This document shows, one piece after another, positions 1-5,241 of a DNA stretch of 5,250 bases (within the stretch, counting starts at the first letter, position 1; each line of letters starts with the position of its first letter). Under the pieces are notes generated by a model. The model saw only the letters and a program-made list of their open reading frames with translations. It searched no databases and was not told where the DNA came from. This DNA is from Acholeplasmataceae bacterium (lineage in GTDB: Bacteria; Bacillota; Negativicutes; Acidaminococcales; Acidaminococcaceae). Location: positions 1-5,250 of the forward strand of contig JAAYAE010000149.1 of assembly GCA_012719555.1 (NCBI GenBank). The letters run 5' to 3'. The position numbers were made by a program, and so were the translations under genes.

Positions 1-17
1 ATTTTTACAACAGGCAT

Positions 18-46
18 ATTATATAATAACTATTGCTAATTGTCAA
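18..46 (-). promoter_or_regulatory. perfect-consensus promoter directed out of the window, downstream of bioA
   Basis: On the minus strand, TTGACA (46-41), a 17-base spacer and TATAAT (23-18) make an exact consensus housekeeping promoter, with a start predicted near position 11. It begins only 35 bases after the bioA stop and points left, so it presumably drives a separate gene in the same direction just outside the window. The identity of that gene cannot be seen. Confidence 0.8.
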
Positions 47-49
47 TTA
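37..49. repeat. 13-bp palindrome overlapping the left-edge promoter's -35 box
   Basis: TAATTG-T-CAATTA on the plus strand is a perfect inverted repeat around one central base and covers the whole -35 box. Its position suggests an operator for a dimeric repressor, but the sequence is AT-rich and short, so chance is a real alternative. No specific regulator is proposed. Confidence 0.4.
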
Positions 50-70
50 AGGTATTAAAGAAATACCCTT
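49..70 (-). terminator. weak hairpin after bioA, possible terminator
   Basis: The arms GGTATT and AATACC pair perfectly (51-56 with 62-67) around a five-base loop. Two more A-T pairs can form if C68 bulges. On the minus strand it starts about 11 bases after the bioA stop, where a terminator would be expected, but only TTAATT follows and there is no proper T-run. It may end transcription inefficiently or merely limit 3' decay; readthrough into the next gene is possible. Confidence 0.3.
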
Positions 71-80
71 GCAAAAAGAT

Positions 81-1469
81 TTAAAATGCACAAGGATCGC
101 TATAATGCTGTCCATTGCCAAATTTATCCAATACATCTTTCATTGATTTTTCTAATTTAGTCAGCATTTCGTCTATTTGTTCTGTGGTACTAACAAGTGG
201 AGGCATAAAAATAACCACATCTCCTATATTGCGCACAATAAGACCGTAACCACGTGCCGCTTGACAAATTCCTCCTGCCATTTGCAAGGCAGGATCAAAA
301 GGAACTTTTCCTTCTTTATCTTGCATTAGTTCTATACCAGATAGCATCCCACATTGCCTAGCGTCACCCACATACTGCATTTTATTAAATTTTTCCATAT
401 GCCTAGCGATTACTTCCATTTTAGGAGGTAAGCTTTCTATAACACTGTCCTTTTGAAAAATTTCTAAACTAGCAAGTCCAGCCGCACAGGCCAGATTATT
501 ACCTGTATATGAATGCCCGTGATAAAAGGTCTTGTAATCAGTTGGTTCACCTAGGAATGCATTATATATTTCATCTGTAACCATAGTCGCACCCAATGCT
601 AAATAACCACCTGTAATTCCTTTAGACAAAGTCATAAGATCTGGGCACACGCCTTCATTATCACAAGCCCACATTTTTCCCGTCCGGCCAAAACCGGTAG
701 CCACTTCATCGACAATTAGAAGCACGTCATATTTCTTTGTGAGTTCGCGAACGCCCTTAATATACCCCTTAGGTTGCATGAGCATACCTGCTGCAGCTTG
801 TACTAATGGCTCAATGATCATAGCGGCGATTTTATTGGCATTTTTTTGCAAAAAGCTTTCCAATTCTTCCAGCAAATAAGCTAGATACTGTGCCTCATTT
901 TGAATACCTGCTAGGTGGCTATGGTAAAAAGAGGGGCAGGACATCTTATATGTAGGAAATAACAACGACTTATAGGCTTTATGGAAAACGTCTATATTAC
1001 CAACACTAACGGCCCCTACAGTATCACCATGATAAGAATCACCCAAGTTAATAAAATTTGCTTTCTCCGGCCGCCCTTTAAACTGCCAATACTGAAAAGC
1101 AATCTTAACAGCTGCTTCTACTGCTGTAGAACCATCATCAGAGTAAAACACCTTATTTAAGCCATTAGGTGTGGCCTTAACCAATTTCTCAGCAAATTCT
1201 GCAGAAGGTTTATTTACTAAACCTAACAAAGTGGTATGCGCAATTAAGTCTAGCTGCTCTTTTATTGCCTGGTCTATCTCCGGTCGATGATGTCCATGAA
1301 TATTTACCCATAAACTAGAAATACCGTCATAATATGCCTTTCCTTCCGTGTCATAAAGCATCACCCCTTCACCGCGCTCAATAACCAGTTGCGGGTTTTC
1401 TACCCAGCCCTTCATTTGTGTAAAAGGATGCCAAATATAGTCTTTGTCCATTTTCTCCCATTTATTCAT
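81..1469 (-). CDS. bioA: 7,8-diaminononanoate (DAPA) synthase, PLP-dependent aminotransferase; possibly lysine-using
   Basis: Cytoplasmic class III (fold type I) PLP aminotransferase, 462 residues, converting KAPA to DAPA in the antepenultimate step of biotin synthesis. Seen: HPFTQM near residue 14, SSLW at 51-54, SYHGDT at 145-150 for cofactor contacts, VDEVATGFGRTG with Asp254 expected to bind the PLP pyridine nitrogen, SKGITGGY with Lys283 as the Schiff-base lysine, HGHSYTGN at 317-324, and Arg413, which aligns with the E. coli BioA substrate-carboxylate arginine. Start: Met1 lies 9 bases after GGAGGGG; Met7 would be too far from it. The start overlaps the end of bioD by 8 bases, so translation is probably coupled. 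Last gene of the operon. Phe16 and Leu53 replace the Tyr and Trp of SAM-dependent E. coli BioA and resemble the B. subtilis enzyme reported to use lysine as amino donor, so the donor is uncertain. The family assignment itself is very secure. Confidence 0.96.
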   Translation of the reverse strand: MNKWEKMDKDYIWHPFTQMKGWVENPQLVIERGEGVMLYDTEGKAYYDGISSLWVNIHGHHRPEIDQAIKEQLDLIAHTTLLGLVNKPSAEFAEKLVKATPNGLNKVFYSDDGSTAVEAAVKIAFQYWQFKGRPEKANFINLGDSYHGDTVGAVSVGNIDVFHKAYKSLLFPTYKMSCPSFYHSHLAGIQNEAQYLAYLLEELESFLQKNANKIAAMIIEPLVQAAAGMLMQPKGYIKGVRELTKKYDVLLIVDEVATGFGRTGKMWACDNEGVCPDLMTLSKGITGGYLALGATMVTDEIYNAFLGEPTDYKTFYHGHSYTGNNLACAAGLASLEIFQKDSVIESLPPKMEVIARHMEKFNKMQYVGDARQCGMLSGIELMQDKEGKVPFDPALQMAGGICQAARGYGLIVRNIGDVVIFMPPLVSTTEQIDEMLTKLEKSMKDVLDKFGNGQHYSDPCAF

Positions 1470-2205
1470 TTGTATTTTCCCCTCCTGCCACTGCTATGAT
1501 TTTATTCATATCTATGTTTTTCTCTACTATATTCGCTATTTTTTTGCTGTCAGGATGAGTCATCAGTTCAGCAGGTAAGGTTGGCAATTTACCTAAAATA
1601 GGTAATCCTGTTAATTTTTCATAATAATACAAATTACTCTTTTCTAAGTCGCCGGCAATTTCCTCATTCCAACTGTTAACTATAAAACCCAAAACCTTTA
1701 GTCCATGATTTTTCGCATATTCAGCAGTTAAAACTGCGTGATTTACGTTACACAAAATTGCTTTAACCACAATGATAATAGGTATATGTAAGGCATGGAA
1801 AAAATCTCTAACAAGAAAATCATCAGTTAATGGTGCCGAGATACCGCCGACCCCTTCAACTACCGTAGCCTCATTAGACATTATCATCTTTTTACAGGTT
1901 TCTAACATAACCTGTGGTTCTAAGGTAACTCCTACAATTTTGCTGGCTTCCGCAGGCGCTAAAGCCGGCTCTAGCACATATGGTACTACTTCACTTTGCA
2001 TAGCCCCTTCCATATGGGCACACGCCATAGAAAACTCTGCATCCGTAGAGATAAGCTTTCCATCTGCAAGCCGCACACATCCGGAAGCTACCGGCTTACA
2101 TACACCGGTGTTATACCCCCGTTCCTTAAGAGCCGCTGCCAGTGAACCTGTAACAATGGTTTTACCCATTTCTGTATCTGTTGCCGTTATACCAAATGCG
2201 AACAT
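1462..2205 (-). CDS. bioD: dethiobiotin synthetase (ATP-dependent), with atypical P-loop
   Basis: Makes dethiobiotin from DAPA, CO2 and ATP. 247 residues, somewhat longer than E. coli BioD (about 225). Seen: N-terminal nucleotide loop TATDTEMGKT at residues 7-16 with Lys15 and Thr16; KPVASGC with Lys37 and Ser41, matching E. coli numbering; Asp55; EPALAPAEAS at 79-88; VEGVGG with Glu117 (E. coli Glu115 counterpart); VNH with Asn155; and VNSW with Asn177 (E. coli Asn175 counterpart). Oddities: the first Walker A glycine is Ala8, and the usual LGTINH-like loop reads LCNVNH at 151-156. The last 15 or so residues extend past the usual family end, and their codons contain the bioA ribosome binding site. 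The start codon overlaps the bioF stop by one base (TAATG), and the P-loop so close to the N-terminus leaves no later start. Family call secure; catalytic competence probable from the otherwise intact residues. Confidence 0.94.
   Translation of the reverse strand: MFAFGITATDTEMGKTIVTGSLAAALKERGYNTGVCKPVASGCVRLADGKLISTDAEFSMACAHMEGAMQSEVVPYVLEPALAPAEASKIVGVTLEPQVMLETCKKMIMSNEATVVEGVGGISAPLTDDFLVRDFFHALHIPIIIVVKAILCNVNHAVLTAEYAKNHGLKVLGFIVNSWNEEIAGDLEKSNLYYYEKLTGLPILGKLPTLPAELMTHPDSKKIANIVEKNIDMNKIIAVAGGENTNE
1479..1485 (-). promoter_or_regulatory. bioA ribosome binding site inside bioD
   Basis: GGAGGGG lies 9 bases before the bioA ATG and is coded within the Gly-Gly-Glu near the BioD C-terminus. 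It selects Met1 of BioA over the in-frame Met7 and makes translation of bioA likely to be coupled to bioD. Confidence 0.82.
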
Positions 2206-3395
2206 TATTTACCAGACCCTTCTTTTATCTCTTGCCATATTTTGCCAATGGCAGCCGCCGTTATTCTTATTTCTTCCTCACTGTGAGCAGCGGTTACCGT
2301 TAAGCGCAATCTGCTTTGACCTATAGGCACTGTTGTTGGTCTGATGGCCGAAACCAAAATTCCCTGTTCTTCTAATTTATGTGCAAAAGTGGTTGTAATC
2401 TTGGCATCCCCCAGCATAATTGGAATAATAGGTGTTTGCCCAGCAATAATATTAACCTTATATTTAGCTAAAAGATTCCGCATAAGCTTTGTGTTGCTGC
2501 GTAGTTTATACAAATACAACTCTTTTTTGTCAATCAGTAAATCTAAAGCAGCTTTTGCTGCTGCCATACTTGCCGGACTTATGGCCGTTGAAAAGATAAA
2601 CGGACGAGATTTGTTAATTAAATAATCAATATAGACTTTTTTACCTGCTACATAACCGCCTTCTGAAGCTAGCGCTTTACTCAAAGTGCCTACCTGTAAG
2701 TCCACCTGCCCTTGCAAGCCATAATAAGCCGCAGTACCACTGCCATCAGCACCCAAAACACCCACTGCATGAGCATCATCTACATATAAACATGCTTCAT
2801 ATTTTTGTGCTAACTTTACCAGTTCCGGCAACTTCGCAATATCTCCATCCATACTAAAAACACCGTCAGTAATAATATATCGTTGACCTGCTGTCGTGTC
2901 TTTTTGTAGCAGAGCTTCCAAATCATTCATATCAGAATGTTTGTATACTTTAACTGTTGCCTTGCAAATTCGGCAACCATCAATAATACTAGCATGATTT
3001 AATTCGTCGCTAAAAATAACATCATTTTTTTTCACTAAACCGTATATTACACCCAAGTTAGTCATATAGCCGGTGTTAAAAATCAAAGCACTTTCTGTGT
3101 GTTTAAACTTAGCTAATGCTTTTTCCAAAATATTGCCTTCAAAATGACGCCCGGTAGTCAAAGGAGACCCTGTGGAGCCCGTACCAAAGTCATTGGCTGC
3201 TTTAGCCGCCGCAATAACTTCAGGTGCATGGGTTAAGCCTAAATAATTGTTACTGGAAAAGACCAAATATTCTCTGCCTGTTTCGCTAACTGCTCTAACA
3301 GGCGTTATGAATCTAAGTGGTGTAAGTTGTCGCCATAACCCATGTTCCTCAATTAATTGCAGTTTTTTTTCTAAAATTTGTTCCAACTTCGACAT
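2205..3395 (-). CDS. bioF: 8-amino-7-oxononanoate (KAPA) synthase
   Basis: PLP-dependent alpha-oxoamine synthase, 396 residues against 384-389 in E. coli and B. subtilis. It condenses pimeloyl-CoA with L-alanine, releasing CO2 and CoA. Seen: FSSNNYLGL at 46-54, FGTGSTGSPLTTG at 70-82, DELNHASIIDGCR with His134 expected to stack on PLP, DGVFSMDGD at 177-185, DDAHAVGVLG with Asp206 and His209, and GTLSKALASEGG with Lys240 as the Schiff-base lysine. Near the C-terminus lies the PTTVPIGQSRLRLTVTA segment typical of the family. Start: the codon just before this ATG is TAG in frame, so no earlier start is possible. A GGGGG Shine-Dalgarno core lies 8 bases upstream, inside bioW. The first 47 bases overlap bioW in another frame. 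Its product feeds BioA, and its substrate comes from the adjacent bioW. No missing catalytic residue seen. Confidence 0.97.
   Translation of the reverse strand: MSKLEQILEKKLQLIEEHGLWRQLTPLRFITPVRAVSETGREYLVFSSNNYLGLTHAPEVIAAAKAANDFGTGSTGSPLTTGRHFEGNILEKALAKFKHTESALIFNTGYMTNLGVIYGLVKKNDVIFSDELNHASIIDGCRICKATVKVYKHSDMNDLEALLQKDTTAGQRYIITDGVFSMDGDIAKLPELVKLAQKYEACLYVDDAHAVGVLGADGSGTAAYYGLQGQVDLQVGTLSKALASEGGYVAGKKVYIDYLINKSRPFIFSTAISPASMAAAKAALDLLIDKKELYLYKLRSNTKLMRNLLAKYKVNIIAGQTPIIPIMLGDAKITTTFAHKLEEQGILVSAIRPTTVPIGQSRLRLTVTAAHSEEEIRITAAAIGKIWQEIKEGSGK
2217..2222 (-). promoter_or_regulatory. possible weak bioD ribosome binding site
   Basis: GAAGGG ends 11 bases before the bioD ATG, within the last codons of bioF. 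The spacing is longer than ideal. The TAATG stop-start overlap suggests bioD depends mainly on ribosomes terminating at bioF. Confidence 0.5.
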
Positions 3396-4158
3396 CTACA
3401 TTGCCCCCAAAAGTAATCAGTACTAGTTGTTCTTGCAAATACTCAGACAAAACCTTAATATCACAGTCATGTTTGACAAAGAAAATGCGTCCCCCAACAC
3501 CGCTGCCCATTTCTTTCATAATAGGAATACGTATATAACCACCTACTGCTGAGGCAACATAACCTGTAACATAATCAGGATCATCTGCCCAACAGAGCTC
3601 AGCTACCATACCGGGAGCACTTGCCACCTTAGAGGCCAAAACCAACGCTTCTCTTACATGTTCTCCTGTAAGCCCTACCTTGGCTAATTTTTCTTCATAT
3701 TCAGCAGCACCTGCACAATCCATCTTTGTTACCCTAACTCCTCTATTACCAAAGTTATCTAACCGTTCTCCCGTAAAAGCATCAAAAAGCATAGCACCTC
3801 TAATACTATCTTTTAATGCTAGTAAAGCACTAAATCCTCTTTCTATGGCCAAAGCAGAAACTCCAACGCTCTGAAGTTTTTCTTTTGCTATTGCATGGCC
3901 CTGAGCGACATTTTTTGCTATGCAGCTATGCACAGCTATAAGTGGTTTGAAAATCACTTCATCTTCTTTTATTTCTTCAATTTTTATGCTAATAAAATCT
4001 GCTTTTCCACGCTGATGATTGCGTGCACGCCGCAACATAGCTACTACGCCTTTTTCCACATCATTTTCATCCAAAATGCGTTCAGCACCGGAAATATGGC
4101 GACCTCCTTTTTCGTGAGGCCCGCCTTTCGCAGAACGCATTTTTACACTAAATTGCAT
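3349..4158 (-). CDS. bioW: 6-carboxyhexanoate-CoA ligase (pimeloyl-CoA synthetase)
   Basis: Activates free pimelate: pimelate + ATP + CoA gives pimeloyl-CoA + AMP + PPi, the entry reaction of this operon. 269 residues (B. subtilis BioW about 259). Conserved BioW blocks are visible in order: KMRSAKGG and HISGAERI near the N-terminus, HQRGKADF at 48-55, RGAMLFDAFTGERLD at 120-134, GVRVTKMD at 140-147, LASKVASAPGMVAELCW, then DDPDYVTGY and GYIRIP. Tyr196, Tyr208, Arg210 and Arg224 align with residues I recall as pimelate-contacting or proofreading in B. subtilis BioW (Tyr199, Tyr211, Arg213, Arg227). Start: Met1 lies 7 bases after AAGGGGGG. Residues 255-269 extend past the usual end of the family and are encoded within the overlap with bioF. 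BioW has its own fold and is confined to certain bacteria, so the name is specific. Confidence 0.96.
   Translation of the reverse strand: MQFSVKMRSAKGGPHEKGGRHISGAERILDENDVEKGVVAMLRRARNHQRGKADFISIKIEEIKEDEVIFKPLIAVHSCIAKNVAQGHAIAKEKLQSVGVSALAIERGFSALLALKDSIRGAMLFDAFTGERLDNFGNRGVRVTKMDCAGAAEYEEKLAKVGLTGEHVREALVLASKVASAPGMVAELCWADDPDYVTGYVASAVGGYIRIPIMKEMGSGVGGRIFFVKHDCDIKVLSEYLQEQLVLITFGGNVDVEVGTNFRKKTAIN
3404..3408 (-). promoter_or_regulatory. bioF ribosome binding site inside bioW
   Basis: GGGGG lies 8 bases before the bioF ATG and is read by bioW as part of the Phe-Gly-Gly codons at its residues 250-252. It is followed by ATG-TAG-ATG in the bioF frame, so only the second ATG (3395) can start bioF. 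The in-gene position implies translational coupling to bioW. Confidence 0.75.
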
Positions 4159-4165
4159 ATGAGTT

Positions 4166-4173
4166 CCCCCCTT
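4166..4173 (-). promoter_or_regulatory. G-rich bioW ribosome binding site
   Basis: AAGGGGGG lies 7 bases before the bioW ATG, within the 33-base bioB-bioW gap. The six-G run is unusual against the AT-rich surroundings, but position and purine content fit a strong Shine-Dalgarno site. The gap holds no terminator-like hairpin, which supports cotranscription of bioB and bioW. Confidence 0.8.
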
Positions 4174-4191
4174 AAAAACAATTTTACTAAT

Positions 4192-5172
4192 TTATAATTG
4201 CGGTTGCGTTGTCTTTCTTCCTAAGTCTCTAAGCATAGTCTTGTCCGACTCAGGATTACGACCTCCGGTAGTTAAATACCCACCAATCATTATTCCGTTT
4301 AACCCGCCACTTAGTGCCATAACTTGCATATCTCTAAGATTAACTTCTCTTCCTCCAGCCGTGCGAATTAAAGCATGGGGTAAAATAAAACGAAATACGG
4401 CAAAAGCTCTCAGAATTTCCCAAGCCGACAATGGTTTATTGTGTTCAAACGGCGTGCCCTTAACAGGATTTAAAATATTTAGAGGTACAGAATCTACACC
4501 TAAACGTCTTAGCTCCATAGCCATTTCCACTCTTTGTTCAGGAGTTTCATTAAGTCCCAATATTCCACCGGAACAAACCCTAATACCAGCTGCCTTTGCC
4601 GCTTCCAAAGTTGACATCTTATCTTCATAAGTATGCGTACTACAAATATCGGGGAAATGACTAGGTGCCGTTTCGATATTAGAATGGAAACGTGTAATAC
4701 CTGCTTTTTTTAATTTTACAGCTTGTTCTTTAGTTAATATGCCCAAAGAAGCACATACTTCAATTTTTACTTCAGTTTTAATGCGAGACAAAGCATTACA
4801 AATTTTTTGAAAATCTTCTTCCTCACTTTGTCCACGACCACTTGTTACAATAGAAAATCGCACAGCTCCAGCTTCTTTTGCTTTTTTAGCCGCCTGCACT
4901 AGTTCTTCTTCATCTAACAGCCCATATACATCAACGCCGGTCTTGCTGTATGCAGACTGGGCACAAAACTTGCAGTTTTCCGGACAATGACCACTTCTAG
5001 CATTCACAATAGCGCAGCAATCAACCTCATTGCCATTAAATTTTTGCCTAATTTTATCTGCCATGGCTAAAAGCAGCATAGTGTCGTCGTCTGATACATT
5101 AATAAGCTCCACAGCCTCTTTCTTAGTTAATTCTTTACCAGCTAAAACTTTCTGTGCATACTCTAAAATCAT
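4192..5172 (-). CDS. bioB: biotin synthase, radical SAM; probable Type II (obligate-anaerobe) auxiliary cluster
   Basis: Final step: radical insertion of sulfur into dethiobiotin. 326 residues, a TIM-barrel radical SAM enzyme. Seen: HCPENCKFC with Cys63, Cys67 and Cys70 as ligands of the SAM-binding [4Fe-4S] cluster; EVCASLG with Cys140 and RVCSGG with Cys200, matching E. coli auxiliary-cluster ligands Cys128 and Cys188; and IRTAGGREVN with Arg270, matching Arg260. The fourth E. coli ligand, Cys97, is replaced by Ser107 in RFSIVTSG. Cys53 instead lies ten residues before the radical SAM motif. This pattern fits Type II BioB, reported to use a [4Fe-5S] cluster. First gene of the operon, directly behind the promoter and putative BirA operator, and 33 bases before bioW. 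Start: ATG 7 bases after GAGG; the N-terminus aligns with B. subtilis BioB as I recall it. Family call near certain; cluster type inferred. Confidence 0.97.
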   Translation of the reverse strand: MILEYAQKVLAGKELTKKEAVELINVSDDDTMLLLAMADKIRQKFNGNEVDCCAIVNARSGHCPENCKFCAQSAYSKTGVDVYGLLDEEELVQAAKKAKEAGAVRFSIVTSGRGQSEEEDFQKICNALSRIKTEVKIEVCASLGILTKEQAVKLKKAGITRFHSNIETAPSHFPDICSTHTYEDKMSTLEAAKAAGIRVCSGGILGLNETPEQRVEMAMELRRLGVDSVPLNILNPVKGTPFEHNKPLSAWEILRAFAVFRFILPHALIRTAGGREVNLRDMQVMALSGGLNGIMIGGYLTTGGRNPESDKTMLRDLGRKTTQPQL

Positions 5173-5179
5173 ATATATA

Positions 5180-5183
5180 CCTC
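5180..5183 (-). promoter_or_regulatory. bioB ribosome binding site
   Basis: GAGG lies 7 bases before the bioB ATG and fixes this as the start. The spacer is a run of TA repeats, which should leave the initiation region unstructured. Confidence 0.8.
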
Positions 5184-5198
5184 AATAGAACAAGTTTT

Positions 5199-5229
5199 TT
5201 GTTAACATTATTATTGTAGTGGTTAACCC
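5199..5229 (-). promoter_or_regulatory. putative BirA (biotin repressor) operator
   Basis: Two half-sites face each other around the -10 box. On the minus strand they are GGGTTAACC (5229-5221), between the -35 and -10 boxes, and TGTTAACAA (5207-5199), at the predicted transcription start. The GTTAAC cores are 15 bases apart, or 13 bases between the nine-base half-sites. Gram-positive BirA sites, as I recall, follow TTGTTAACC-N14 to N16-GGTTAACAA; these arms differ at two and one positions and the gap is about one base short. Placement over the promoter of a biotin operon supports repression by biotinyl-AMP-loaded BirA. The birA gene is not in the window. Confidence 0.82.
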
Positions 5230-5241
5230 AAGTCATGTCAA
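5213..5241 (-). promoter_or_regulatory. sigma-A/sigma-70 type promoter of the bioBWFDA operon
   Basis: Read on the minus strand, the -35 box is TTGACA (5241-5236), a perfect consensus. After a 17-base spacer the -10 box is TACAAT (5218-5213), one mismatch from TATAAT. Transcription should start near 5206, giving a leader of only about 35 bases before the bioB ATG. That is too short for a riboswitch, so control is expected at the operator that overlaps this promoter. It is the only good promoter upstream of the five closely packed genes. Confidence 0.88.

Noticed and set aside
1772..2326. Plus-strand open frame of 184 codons opposite bioD and the end of bioF
   Set aside because: It is antisense to securely identified genes, has no ribosome binding site or recognisable domain, and its composition reads as a reverse-frame shadow.
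2344..2625. Plus-strand open frame of 93 codons with hydrophobic stretches, opposite bioF
   Set aside because: The hydrophobic look arises from reverse reading of the bioF C-terminal region; nothing supports expression.
3349..3420. Frameshift joining or breaking bioW and bioF
   Set aside because: Both proteins retain complete family cores and sensible ends, so a real overlap explains the data without a frameshift, although a read check remains worthwhile.
4159..4191. Terminator or internal promoter between bioB and bioW
   Set aside because: The gap is 33 bases with no inverted repeat and no paired -35 and -10 boxes; it contains only a T-run and the bioW ribosome binding site.
3680..4630. 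Plus-strand open frames opposite bioW and bioB (3680-3874, 3895-4197, 4241-4630)
   Set aside because: All lie antisense to conserved coding sequence, show no family motif, and lack promoters or Shine-Dalgarno sites of their own.
5170..5180. TA dinucleotide run before bioB as a second promoter
   Set aside because: It resembles a -10 box, but it overlaps the bioB start codon and ribosome binding site, so a transcript from it could not start translation properly.
5173..5212. Riboswitch or attenuator in the bioB leader
   Set aside because: The predicted leader is only about 35 bases. The best fold is a five-base AACAA/TTGTT stem with no terminator, so control is better explained by the operator.
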